Positions 17,020 to 26,611 of a stretch of DNA of 64,000 nt are shown here, piece after piece. Position 1 is the stretch's first letter. Every line of letters begins with the position of its first letter. Under the pieces are notes generated by a model, which saw nothing but the letters and a program-made list of their open reading frames with translations, searched no databases and had not been told where the DNA came from. The position numbers and the translations under genes are program-made. The stretch lies in assembly GCF_020404745.1 (NCBI RefSeq), contig NZ_JAIZAP010000011.1:81944-145943 (forward strand), written 5' to 3'. Source of the stretch: Aquibacillus saliphilus. Lineage in GTDB: Bacteria > Bacillota > Bacilli > Bacillales > Amphibacillaceae.

Positions 17020-19335
17020 TTACTCCAAAAAGTCATAAGGAGTAAGTTGCTCCTCCTCTTTTTCTTCAACTATTGGTTCACTTGCTATTAGAGAAATTCT
17101 TTCAGACAATGAAGTATATCGTTTATTCGTATCTTCTTCTTTTACACCAAATAAAAATGCTCGTTTATCTCCACATATAACTAAAGATTTCTTACCTCTT
17201 GTTATAGCTGTATACAGCAGATTCTTCCTCAACATTCTTCGATAACCAGAGACAACTGGTAGTACTACAATTGGAAATTCACTACCTTGTGATTTATGGA
17301 TAGATATACAATACGCATGCATTAAATTGTTTAAATCTTTTCGCTCGTAGTTCACCTCTTTTTCATCAAAAAGAACTACTACTTGCTCAGCTTGTTCACT
17401 ACCTTCATCTTCTTCCATTATAGCTGTTATTTCACCAATATCACCGTTAAAAACCCCATCTTCAGGCTGGTTTACTAGTTGAATAACCTTATCTCCAGTC
17501 CGGAATGTAGTGTCTTTTGTTTGCATTTCTCTTCGTTGATCACTTTTTGGATTAACCAACTTTTGAATTTCTGCATTTATCCTGTGAATTCCCGATTGTG
17601 TTCTGTACATCGGAGCTAGCACTTGTATATCTCTAAGGTCGACACCTTTATCATAAGCCTTTTTCACAATTTGGATAACTACATCAACAACTTGTTGTTC
17701 TTTGCAGGGAATAAAATTAAAATCAGTTTCTTTTTCGAGTGAATCAATCGAGCATTGATTGTTTTTAATTTGATGTGCGAGTTGGATGATTTTAGAACCT
17801 TCTTTTTGTCGATAAACCTCTTGTAGATTTACTGATGTAATAACACCACTTGCTAATAAATCTGCTAGTACTTGTCCAGGTCCAACAGATGGAAGTTGGT
17901 CTTCATCACCAACAATTAATACTTGCATATCGTCAGGAATAGCTTTAAACAATTGATTTGCTAGCCAAATATCTACCATAGAAAACTCATCGACAACTAA
18001 CAACTTACCAGAGAGAGGATTTTCATCATCCTTTTCAAACTTCTCATGACCATTCCAACCTAGTAACCTATGAATAGTCAAAGCGGGTAAGCCTGTCGAT
18101 TCATTTATTCTTTTTGCAGCTCTACCGGTTGGTGCCGTTAATATAAATGGATAAGAAGTCTTATCGTCATAATCTTCAGGATCGAGTGATAGTCCATGAA
18201 TCTGGGCATATGCTCTTATAATACCTTTTATAACTGTTGTCTTCCCTGTACCAGGGCCACCGGTTAAAATCATCAGTTTTGACGAGAGTGCCTGTTCAAT
18301 TGCCTCAAATTGTTCAGTCCCATAACTTAATGATTCCTCATCCTCAATCTCACCTACTATTTTCATTAGCTCTGCTGGTGCCACATGCTCCTCTACTTCT
18401 TGCTGATAGATTCTCCTCAGTTGCGAACAGAAACCACTCTCAGCGTAATATAAATGTGGCAAATATACATTTTCTTCTTCAATAATCACTTTTTTTTGTT
18501 CATGCAATTCAATTATTTCTCGGGAAATATCCTTAGAAGATATATTCGAAGCTTGTCCGTTTAATAGAGTATCAATTGTTTGTAAATGCTCACTTAATGG
18601 TTTGTAAACATGTCCATCTTGAACACTTCTATGAAGAGTATATATACATGCAGCTTGAATTCGGCTCGGGTGATTGAGTGGTATATTATTGAGTTTGGCA
18701 ACCTCGTCTGCCCTTTGAAAACCAAAACCATCTATATCGAAAACATATTGATACGGATTTGTTTGTAGAACTTCAATGGCGTTTTCTTTATACACTTGAT
18801 AAACTTTTTGTGCCATTTTCAGTCCGAATCCGTAGGAGGATAAATTTACGACGATGTGTTCAAATCCCTGATGTTCTTGAATTTCTTTAGATAACCGATT
18901 AGCTTTTTCTTTAGATAAGCCTGGGACTTCGTTCAATACACCTGGATCATTGAGAATTTTATTAACAGCACTTTCCCCTAACTTACCGACAATTTTTTCA
19001 GCCGTTCTCTTCCCAATTCCAAAAAATAAATCACTAGATAGATATGCGACTATCCCGTCCTTCGTTGTCGGTAAATATCTCTTATAATGTTCAACTTGAT
19101 ATTGCTTACCAAACTTCTTATGCTGTTGGAAATAACCATGGAACAAATATGTTTCACCAGGCTCTAGTTGTGAGAAATATCCCTTGATAACGACTTCCTT
19201 TTCGTCCAGAGATTCATTTGTTTCAGAAATAATAATTTTGGCAATGGAAAAATGCTCATCGGCATTTTCAAAGATCGTATGCATGAGTTCACCTTGAATA
19301 TAGCTTTCCATTGTAGTACTACTGTTATTTTCCAT
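17020..19335 (-). CDS. recD2: ATP-dependent DNA helicase RecD2
   Basis: About 771 residues, SF1B helicase of the RecD2/TraA type found outside RecBCD. The N-terminal third holds an OB-like domain and helix-hairpin-helix elements (FGIGKRTAEKIV, VPGLSKEKANRL). Walker A GGPGTGKTTV lies near residue 358, Walker B VVDEFSMVD and the UvrD-C-terminal motif HKSQGSEFPIVV follow. It takes part in DNA repair and fork maintenance (yrrC in B. subtilis). Start at ATG 19335 is supported by AAGGAG 11 bp upstream and by the family N-terminus; the frame remains open to 19392. Confidence 0.94.
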   Translation of the reverse strand: MENNSSTTMESYIQGELMHTIFENADEHFSIAKIIISETNESLDEKEVVIKGYFSQLEPGETYLFHGYFQQHKKFGKQYQVEHYKRYLPTTKDGIVAYLSSDLFFGIGKRTAEKIVGKLGESAVNKILNDPGVLNEVPGLSKEKANRLSKEIQEHQGFEHIVVNLSSYGFGLKMAQKVYQVYKENAIEVLQTNPYQYVFDIDGFGFQRADEVAKLNNIPLNHPSRIQAACIYTLHRSVQDGHVYKPLSEHLQTIDTLLNGQASNISSKDISREIIELHEQKKVIIEEENVYLPHLYYAESGFCSQLRRIYQQEVEEHVAPAELMKIVGEIEDEESLSYGTEQFEAIEQALSSKLMILTGGPGTGKTTVIKGIIRAYAQIHGLSLDPEDYDDKTSYPFILTAPTGRAAKRINESTGLPALTIHRLLGWNGHEKFEKDDENPLSGKLLVVDEFSMVDIWLANQLFKAIPDDMQVLIVGDEDQLPSVGPGQVLADLLASGVITSVNLQEVYRQKEGSKIIQLAHQIKNNQCSIDSLEKETDFNFIPCKEQQVVDVVIQIVKKAYDKGVDLRDIQVLAPMYRTQSGIHRINAEIQKLVNPKSDQRREMQTKDTTFRTGDKVIQLVNQPEDGVFNGDIGEITAIMEEDEGSEQAEQVVVLFDEKEVNYERKDLNNLMHAYCISIHKSQGSEFPIVVLPVVSGYRRMLRKNLLYTAITRGKKSLVICGDKRAFLFGVKEEDTNKRYTSLSERISLIASEPIVEEKEEEQLTPYDFLE

Positions 19336-19466
19336 TGCCGCTAAATCTCCTTTTAGGGTTGTTAAGTACTTTACTAGATACCCAGCAAGCACCTTTTTGA
19401 GGCTTTGCTCTAGCTATATCTTCATGCCTATACTTATTGTTTTTGTGAATTATCGACGCAAAAAAA

Positions 19467-20144
19467 TTATTCGTCAGTGTTTTTTTGTTCGTTTAACATT
19501 TCCTCTATTTTTTCTTTTCCATTTGCTGCTAGCATATGGTCTGGTTGAATATCTAACGCTTTACTAAAGCTTTCCAATGCTTTAGTTACATCCTCTTGAT
19601 AAAGATAAGTCACGCCTATATTATAATGCCCATCACTATGATCTGGGTTAATTTCTAAAAGACGCGTAAATTTCTCATGTGCTAACTCGACTTGGTTCGT
19701 TTGAGCTAATGATAATCCATATTGAAATAGAACTCCTTCATCATCTGGACTAAGCTCTTCTGCGCGTTGAAAATAAGGAAGTGCAAGTTTTTGATGATCT
19801 TGACTCTGAAGAGTTAACCCAAGCATTAAATAAGCATCGCCCTCATCTAATCCTAAATCAATTGCACGTTGAAAGTTATCTTGAGCTTTTTGAAAACTAG
19901 ATTGTTCAAAGTAGACTGTGCCAAGCCCATAATATGCAGTAGCGACATTAGGGTCTAATTCTATACCTTTTTGATAAAATCGTTCTGCTCTCTCGAAATC
20001 ATTCATATGCGCTAATAAATTTCCGAAGTTTATATAACCCAAACTATCGGTAGGATTTTCTTCAATCGATTCAGTAAATACCCTTGCTGCTTCCTTGAAA
20101 TTCTGTTGTTTCATAAGTTCAATACCTTTATTAATCTTGTCCAT
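19467..20144 (-). CDS. yrrB: Tetratricopeptide-repeat protein YrrB
   Basis: 225 residues made of about six 34-residue TPR units (for example YINFGNLLAHMNDFERAERFYQKGIELDP). No signal peptide, so a cytoplasmic scaffold. B. subtilis YrrB lies at the same place between recD2 and mnmA; a role connecting tRNA thiolation partners has been suggested but is not visible here. GGGGTG precedes the ATG. Confidence 0.9.
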   Translation of the reverse strand: MDKINKGIELMKQQNFKEAARVFTESIEENPTDSLGYINFGNLLAHMNDFERAERFYQKGIELDPNVATAYYGLGTVYFEQSSFQKAQDNFQRAIDLGLDEGDAYLMLGLTLQSQDHQKLALPYFQRAEELSPDDEGVLFQYGLSLAQTNQVELAHEKFTRLLEINPDHSDGHYNIGVTYLYQEDVTKALESFSKALDIQPDHMLAANGKEKIEEMLNEQKNTDE

Positions 20145-20192
20145 ACATACACCCCACTGAATTAAATATCTTTTATTAGTCTCATGAAAGAC

Positions 20193-20234
20193 GGGACAGA
20201 CTTACTCGGAACTTTATGTCCTTTAGTCTGTCCC
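20193..20234. repeat. GGGACAGACT inverted repeat
   Basis: Perfect 10-bp inverted repeat GGGACAGACT / AGTCTGTCCC with a 22-base spacer, between mnmA and yrrB. There is no good T-run, so it is not a typical terminator. Related words occur in the mltG terminator (GGGACAGGACAGACC) and at about 2518 (GGGAGACAGGCACAATTA), suggesting a degenerate dispersed family. Confidence 0.6.
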
Positions 20235-20263
20235 AAGTCCTACTTATAGAGAAGTGCTATCTT

Positions 20264-21406
<1,143 letters not shown>

Positions 21407-21423
21407 TTATTTAGCCCGATTGG

Positions 21424-22572
21424 TCAATTATTCCTAGTCAACCGTTTCACTATCGATGCCACTTTTTTTGCTGCCTCTTCAACGTTTTCTATAGAATTCG
21501 CGAGTCCAAAACTAAAACGAATTGAATTCACTGTTTTCTCGCTTTTTGAACCATACATCGCAGATAATACATGAGATGGCTCAACTGATCCGGCAGTACA
21601 GGCACTACCACTTGATGCAGCTATTCCCGACAAGTCAAAATTGGTTAACAGCGCTTCTACATTCGCGCCTGGAAAACTAATGTTAACAATTGTATCTACT
21701 GTTTTCTTACTATCACCATTGACAGTAAATTTCACTTCTTCGTCTTCTAAAAGCTGAAGGAAAGATGTTTTATACTGTTTATATAAGTTTAACCTTTGTT
21801 CCATCTCATTATCAACTAACTGAACAGCAGTTTGAAATCCTTTTATTCCAGCCACATTTTCTGTGCCTGGACGACGTTTTCTTTCCTGTTGTCCCCCATA
21901 TTGAAGCGACTCAATTTGAACACCGTCTTTTATAAACAAAAAACCTACACCTTTAGGTCCATTTATTTTATGAGAAGATGCAGTTAACAAGTCAACACCA
22001 AGTTCATTAACATTTAAATTCATCATTCCATATGCTTGTACAGCATCGGTATGGAAGTATGCTTGATGATTTTTAAGCATTTCTCCAATTTCTGTAATTG
22101 GTTGAATAACACCCGTTTCATTATTGACTGCCATAATAGAAACAAGTATCGTCTCATCTGTTAATGCATTTTTTAATTCAGAAACATCTACTTGTCCATT
22201 TTCTAATGTAGACAAATAAGTAACTTTGAATCCCTTTTTCTCTAGATATTCAGCAGCATGTAATGTCGCATGATGTTCCATTTTAGTCGTTATAATGTGG
22301 CTTCCCTTCTGTTTATTCGCAAATGCTGTACCTATAATAGCTAGATTGTCAGCTTCAGTTCCACCACTAGTAAATGTAATTTCCTTCTCACTAGCATGTA
22401 TGCTAGCAGCTATTACTCGTCTTGATTCATCGATTATTTGTCGTGCTTTACGACCGAAATGATGAATGCTGGAAGGATTACCATATACTTCATTAAAAAC
22501 TGGTACCATTGCTTGGATCACCTCTGGATGCATCGGTGTAGTAGCTGCGTGATCTAAGTAAATTGGGTTCAT
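21424..22572 (-). CDS. yrvO: Cysteine desulfurase YrvO (MnmA sulfur donor)
   Basis: 382 residues, NifS/IscS class V aminotransferase fold. PLP lysine in TASSHKINGPKG near residue 200 and the catalytic cysteine in SSGSACTAG near 324. It mobilises cysteine sulfur for MnmA, encoded 47 bp downstream. ATG 22572 begins MNPIYLDHAATTP, the family start, with GGAAGGA upstream. A second paralogue (58752) is tied to NadA, so the two enzymes are probably split by client. Confidence 0.95.
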   Translation of the reverse strand: MNPIYLDHAATTPMHPEVIQAMVPVFNEVYGNPSSIHHFGRKARQIIDESRRVIAASIHASEKEITFTSGGTEADNLAIIGTAFANKQKGSHIITTKMEHHATLHAAEYLEKKGFKVTYLSTLENGQVDVSELKNALTDETILVSIMAVNNETGVIQPITEIGEMLKNHQAYFHTDAVQAYGMMNLNVNELGVDLLTASSHKINGPKGVGFLFIKDGVQIESLQYGGQQERKRRPGTENVAGIKGFQTAVQLVDNEMEQRLNLYKQYKTSFLQLLEDEEVKFTVNGDSKKTVDTIVNISFPGANVEALLTNFDLSGIAASSGSACTAGSVEPSHVLSAMYGSKSEKTVNSIRFSFGLANSIENVEEAAKKVASIVKRLTRNN

Positions 22573-22589
22573 CTTTATCCTTCCTTCCA

Positions 22590-23009
22590 CTAAATGTAAA
22601 ACATATATGGCTCCTGACTATCATCATCACCATGATTTTTCAAATCTTCTAAGGTCGTCGTATCTAATACATCTTTCACTGCGTCTCTTACTCTCATCCA
22701 CAGCGCTTGTTTCGCAGGCTCTTCGTCCTCAATACCCTCAACTGGAGTTATTGGGCCCTCAAGAACTCTAATAATATCTCCAGCCGTTATCTCACTTGCA
22801 GCTTTAGCTAAAATATATCCGCCATAAGCTCCACGAACACTTTTTACTAGAGAAGCATTTCGTAATGGCGCCACTAATTGCTCCAAATAATGCTCTGATA
22901 AATCATTATCTTTGGCAATTGTTTTTAAAGAGACCGGACCATTACCATAATTTTTAGCTAACTCTATCATTATGGTTAATCCGTAGCGACCTTTGGTTGA
23001 AATTTTCAT
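22590..23009 (-). CDS. cymR: Rrf2-family regulator CymR
   Basis: 139 residues. N-terminal winged helix (YGLTIMIELAKNYGNGPVSLKTIA... with LSEHYLEQLVAPLRNA) and a C-terminal part with no cysteine cluster, which separates it from the iron-sulfur Rrf2 proteins IscR and NsrR and fits CymR, the cysteine-metabolism master repressor that partners with CysK. Near-identical stretches to B. subtilis CymR (ISTKGRYGLTIMIELAK) and the ending YMFYI. Start ATG at 23009. Its first 56 bp overlap the end of the upstream membrane-protein gene in another frame. Confidence 0.95.
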   Translation of the reverse strand: MKISTKGRYGLTIMIELAKNYGNGPVSLKTIAKDNDLSEHYLEQLVAPLRNASLVKSVRGAYGGYILAKAASEITAGDIIRVLEGPITPVEGIEDEEPAKQALWMRVRDAVKDVLDTTTLEDLKNHGDDDSQEPYMFYI

Positions 23010-23646
23010 CCCCTTCACCTCTCCTTATCACAAAATCCATTAATTTCTTTGCCATTGGAATAGTGTACCCTACCACCGTTCCTAAGAATAATACAATAGC
23101 AACTGTTCCTAACCCAACAGGTCCTCCTAATAGCCAACCTAGTAAGAATACAATTAATTCAATTCCACTTCGAACGTGTGAAACCTTCCAACCTGTTTGA
23201 TTACTTAGGTTTATCATAACACTATCTCTAGGACCAGCACCAAAGTCAGGAGCTACATATAAACCTACACCAATAGCAGTGAATACAATTCCAACTATCA
23301 ATAGTACTATTTCCAACCACAATAAATGAATATCTGGAATCATCCAATTAAACAAATCAATAAATAGTCCTATTAAAATCATATTGATATAAGTACCCAT
23401 CTTAGGAAATGATTTTGTTATACAAGCTGTAATGAAGACAATTGAAAAACCTGCAATTATTGACCAGGTTCCTACAGTAAGTCCAAATTGAAGATACAAC
23501 CCATAGTGAAATACATCCCAAGGACTTATACCTAAATCTTTTGCTTTAATTGTTAAAGTAATGCCCAAAGAAAGAATTAGTAATCCGAGCATGAAAAATG
23601 TCAATCGTGTAAAAAACTCTTTTTTTGTTCTACTCTTATTTCCCAA
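22954..23646 (-). CDS. YczE/YyaS/YitT-type integral membrane protein
   Basis: About 230 residues with six hydrophobic segments and the family pattern DLGISPWDVFHYGL and FGAGPRDSVMI. TTG 23646 has GAGGT 8 bp upstream; TTG 23661 is an alternative without a site. The last ~18 codons are read out of frame through the start of cymR, so translation of the two is probably coupled. Homologues such as YczE influence surfactin-type product formation, but the molecular role is unknown. I do not recall such a gene here in B. subtilis, where cymR is the neighbour of rarA. Confidence 0.85.
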   Translation of the reverse strand: MGNKSRTKKEFFTRLTFFMLGLLILSLGITLTIKAKDLGISPWDVFHYGLYLQFGLTVGTWSIIAGFSIVFITACITKSFPKMGTYINMILIGLFIDLFNWMIPDIHLLWLEIVLLIVGIVFTAIGVGLYVAPDFGAGPRDSVMINLSNQTGWKVSHVRSGIELIVFLLGWLLGGPVGLGTVAIVLFLGTVVGYTIPMAKKLMDFVIRRGEGDENFNQRSLRINHNDRVS

Positions 23647-23790
23647 TTGTCTATACCTCAACTATCCTAATTATAATTAGCCCTTACTTTCTTTAACAAA
23701 CGTAATTATAGCACGAATAACAAGGTTATTGCATTTACCAACTACGCACAAAGACAAATTACGACACAGTTAAAAAAGTTATCACTCCAA

Positions 23791-23819
23791 TTGATTTAAA
23801 TTTAATGATATCCTTTAAA
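23791..23819 (+). promoter_or_regulatory. Probable SigA promoter of rarA
   Basis: TTGATT (23791-23796), 17-bp spacer, TTTAAA (23814-23819), 41 bp upstream of the rarA start codon. Confidence 0.4.
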
Positions 23820-23859
23820 TAGGAATACTAAAGATTTTAAATAACTCGGAGGTTTTATC

Positions 23860-25149
23860 TTGAATAAAGAACCTTTAGCATACAGAATGCGACCAAAAAC
23901 AATTGATGACATTGTTGGACAAGAAGAAGTAATAGGAAGAAACACAAAACTATTTCAAATGATTGCTAATGGTTATGTTCCATCCTTGCTACTGTACGGA
24001 GAGCCTGGCATTGGTAAAACAGCAATAGCAAATGCAATTGCTGGTACTGTTAAATTTCCTTTTTCATCTCTTAATGCAACAACTTCTGGCAAAAAAGATA
24101 TTGAAATTGTGATTGAAAAAGCAAAAATGGAAGGTAACACAATATTATTTTTAGACGAGATTCACCGTTTTAATAAAGCCCAACAAGATTATTTACTACC
24201 CCATGTTGAAAAAGGACTGATTATTCTTATTGGAGCAACAACTGAAAATCCATACCATGATGTAAATCCTGCGATTAGAAGTAGATGTGGGCAAATTAAA
24301 CAACTTCAAAGGCTAGAGCCTGATGATATAAAAAATTTGCTTCATAAGGCTCTAGCTGACGAGGAAAGAGGATTAGGATTTCTATCTATTAAGCCAAATG
24401 AAAAAGTTATTGAGCTTATAGCAACAGGTACAAACGGAGACGCTAGAAAGGCTTTAAATCTATTAGAATCAGTTGTATATGCCTCTGTTAAAAAAGATGG
24501 TCAAATCATCCTTGAGGAAAAAACAGTAGAAGAATTTATTGATAAAGTAGGGGTATTCGGGGATAAAAAAGGTTCGAACTTCTATAATTTATTATCCTGT
24601 TTGCAAAAAAGTATACGAGGTAGTGATGTCGATGCATCCTTATATTATTTAGCCCATTTATTAGAAAGTGGTGACTTAACTGCCGTAAATCGTCGTTTAG
24701 TAGTGATTGCCTATGAGGACATTGGATTATCTAATAAGTCAGTAGGAGCACATGTATTATCTGCTGTAGAGGCCAGTGAACGATTAGGAATGCCTGAAGC
24801 TAGAATTCCCTTATCTGTTGCTGTCGTAGAAATGTGTTTATCATCAAAATCTAACTCCGCCTATAAGGCTTTGGATTTAGCTATTAGTGATATAAGAAAA
24901 GGTAAAGTAGGTAAAATCCCACTTCATTTAAGGGACACCCATTACAATGGAGCTAAAGAATTAGGGCACGTCGGATATAAATATCCTCATGATTATCCCC
25001 TTGGAACGTTTGGTGGTTGGGTTAATCAAAATTATTTACCTGAAACTTTAGTAGGCAGAAGTTACTATAAGCCCATCGAATCTGGTGAAGAAAAACGTAT
25101 GGCTGACATTCACAAAAAGCTTAAAGAATTTAAAAAGAAATCAAACTAA
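23860..25149 (+). CDS. rarA: Replication-associated recombination protein A (RarA/MgsA)
   Basis: 429 residues, clamp-loader-type AAA+ ATPase acting at stalled replication forks. Walker [10 protein letters not shown] near residue 47, Walker [10 protein letters not shown] near 98, sensor [18 protein letters not shown] with the arginine finger region, and the C-terminal MgsA tetramerisation domain ([17 protein letters not shown]). Start is TTG with CGGAGG at 23847-23852 (7 bp). It is divergent from the yczE-cymR operon and ends in its own terminator. Confidence 0.95.
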   Translation: MNKEPLAYRMRPKTIDDIVGQEEVIGRNTKLFQMIANGYVPSLLLYGEPGIGKTAIANAIAGTVKFPFSSLNATTSGKKDIEIVIEKAKMEGNTILFLDEIHRFNKAQQDYLLPHVEKGLIILIGATTENPYHDVNPAIRSRCGQIKQLQRLEPDDIKNLLHKALADEERGLGFLSIKPNEKVIELIATGTNGDARKALNLLESVVYASVKKDGQIILEEKTVEEFIDKVGVFGDKKGSNFYNLLSCLQKSIRGSDVDASLYYLAHLLESGDLTAVNRRLVVIAYEDIGLSNKSVGAHVLSAVEASERLGMPEARIPLSVAVVEMCLSSKSNSAYKALDLAISDIRKGKVGKIPLHLRDTHYNGAKELGHVGYKYPHDYPLGTFGGWVNQNYLPETLVGRSYYKPIESGEEKRMADIHKKLKEFKKKSN

Positions 25150-25162
25150 TTCAGTAGAAAAA

Positions 25163-25202
25163 GTCGAGCATTTTATCATACAGATAAGTGCTTGATTTTT
25201 TT
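25163..25202 (+). terminator. Terminator of rarA
   Basis: Stem TCGAGCA...TTATC / GATAA...TGCTTGA with a short loop, then seven T. Fourteen bp past the rarA stop. Confidence 0.8.
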
Positions 25203-25556
25203 GTCTTAATCTAGGTGGTTTTTTCCTTATAATAGCCTGCAAAATATCGAACTTTTCAAAAGCCCAAGTTAAAACTTAAACTCTATCCATGTTCAAATAT
25301 ATCTAACTAGCTCTTTACATGTAGATGAATTGTTAAGATTAATAACTTGTGTATAAATACTATTTATTTCGGCAAAACTAAAGACAAAAATACCAAACTA
25401 TTCTATGAATTATTAGACAACTTGTATTTTCGTCAGGTAAAGATCTGGGTAAAAGCCCAAGTTCTCCTTTATACTATCATCCACATGATTTTTGATAGTA
25501 TAATAATCAATTTTATAGATAAGTATTAATCAAAAAATATAAAGGAGTGAAGTTTC
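25203..25556. other. Non-coding stretch between rarA and rsfA
   Basis: About 350 bp without a convincing gene. The only open frame (25347-25529, 60 codons, TTG start) lacks a ribosome site and has no recognisable content. The right end contains the palindrome at 25472-25500 and the rsfA ribosome site AAAGGAG at 25541-25547. Confidence 0.6.
25472..25500. repeat. Palindrome upstream of rsfA (possible operator)
   Basis: Perfect inverted repeat TACTATCA / TGATAGTA with 13 bp between arms; the right arm runs into a TATAAT-like box (25499-25504). No matching -35 was seen. A dyad of this form next to a regulator gene could be its own operator. Confidence 0.45.
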
Positions 25557-26252
25557 TTGGTAAAAGTTAGACAGGACGCTTGGTCACATGAAGATGACCT
25601 ACTATTGGCAGAAACGGTTTTGCGTCACATAAGAGAAGGAAGTACGCAACTAAATGCTTTTGAGGAAGTAGGAGATAAATTAAATAGAACCTCAGCAGCT
25701 TGCGGGTTTCGCTGGAATGCAGAAGTAAGGCAAAGGTACGATCAGGCAGTTTCAATTGCAAAACGACAACGTAAAGAAAAGAAGCGAGCATTAGCTAGAC
25801 ATCAAAGACCAGTCCACCAAAACCATTTAGCTACAGAAGTAGTTCAGGATAATCCGATAGACTATGAAGAAGTGATGACAACTACAACTTCAGTAGAAGA
25901 TGAGCAATCTCTACCCGTTGAAATGACAGAAAACACAAGCCCTATTAATTTAGATTATGTAATAGATTATTTGAAAACATTAAAAAAAGATTACTATGAA
26001 TCAACACGTTCAAAAAACAGTATAGAAAAACTACAAAAAGAAAATGTAATCCTACGTCAGGAAAAAGATTCATTGGAACAGAAAATGCTTCAATTAAACG
26101 AGCAACTTAATACTATCCAAGAAGACTATCAAGTTTTAATTCAAATTATGGATCGGGCTAGGAAGATGGTTGTTTTTGACGAGGATGATAGTGTTTCTAC
26201 ACCTGCATTCAGAATGGAGAAAAATGGGAATTTAGAACAAGTTGCCAAATAA
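25557..26252 (+). CDS. rsfA: RsfA family prespore transcriptional regulator
   Basis: 231 residues. The N-terminal ~75 residues form the Myb/SANT-like RsfA domain (RQDAWSHEDDLLLAETVLRHIREGSTQL, then AACGFRWNAEVRQ), nearly identical to B. subtilis RsfA. A Gln/Thr-rich linker follows, then a C-terminal coiled coil (about 145-205). RsfA fine-tunes SigF-dependent prespore genes. TTG start with AAAGGAG 9 bp upstream. In B. subtilis rsfA lies elsewhere, so this is either a relocation or a paralogue. Confidence 0.92.
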   Translation: MVKVRQDAWSHEDDLLLAETVLRHIREGSTQLNAFEEVGDKLNRTSAACGFRWNAEVRQRYDQAVSIAKRQRKEKKRALARHQRPVHQNHLATEVVQDNPIDYEEVMTTTTSVEDEQSLPVEMTENTSPINLDYVIDYLKTLKKDYYESTRSKNSIEKLQKENVILRQEKDSLEQKMLQLNEQLNTIQEDYQVLIQIMDRARKMVVFDEDDSVSTPAFRMEKNGNLEQVAK

Positions 26253-26272
26253 AATCTATTGCACTAAAAGAA

Positions 26273-26305
26273 AAAGCCATAAGAGGATTATCCTCTTATG
26301 GCTTT
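26273..26305. terminator. Bidirectional terminator of rsfA and 6S RNA
   Basis: Perfect 15-bp stem AAAGCCATAAGAGGA / TCCTCTTATGGCTTT with a 3-base loop. On the minus strand it ends in TTTTTC behind the 6S RNA; on the plus strand it follows rsfA by 20 bp. Confidence 0.88.
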
Positions 26306-26321
26306 AAAAATTATGTATTAT

Positions 26322-26512
26322 ATCAATCCCAATTGTGCCGTCATTTCGATGAGTTTTGATCCCGCTACTAGCAGGTGGGTGCCTTGTTCCAAATATTATG
26401 CTTCCTCTCATTATAATAATGAGGCTTGCACGCCAAATGAAAACGTCAGGCTCCCGTATTTATTGATGTTCGGTCAAAACGTCAATAATAGGACGAACAC
26501 ATCAGGATTGAT
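26322..26512 (-). ncRNA. bsrA: 6S RNA (6S-1 / bsrA type)
   Basis: A 191-nt leftward transcript whose ends pair: 5' ATCAATCC TGATGTG with 3' CACAATTG GGATTGAT, one bulge. Internal blocks match what I recall of B. subtilis 6S-1: CCTGATGTGTTCG, GTTTTGACCGAACATCAATAAA, GGAGCCTGACG, GGCACCCACCTGC and TCAAAACTCATC. The mature B. subtilis RNA is about 190 nt and lies at the same place, between aspS and rarA. 6S RNA mimics an open promoter and sequesters SigA RNA polymerase in stationary phase. A promoter lies upstream (26541-26569) and a terminator follows. Confidence 0.9.
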
Positions 26513-26540
26513 ATAGTAAATTGTTAATTTGTATAGATAA

Positions 26541-26569
26541 AGAATAGCACATCTGATTTTTGTTTTCAA
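26541..26569 (-). promoter_or_regulatory. Promoter of 6S RNA
   Basis: Minus strand TTGAAA (26564-26569), 17 bp, TATTCT (26541-26546). Transcription should begin about 20 nt before the paired 5' end of 6S RNA, consistent with a precursor trimmed at its 5' end. Confidence 0.65.
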
Positions 26570-26611
26570 GTCAGTTAATATGACTATTAGGTAACAAATA
26601 TTACAACCATT

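Noticed and set aside
25347..25529. 60-codon frame between rarA and rsfA
   Set aside because: TTG start without a ribosome site, low-information composition, and it runs over the palindrome.
26298..26516. 72-codon plus-strand frame between rsfA and aspS
   Set aside because: It lies entirely opposite the 6S RNA and has no ribosome site.
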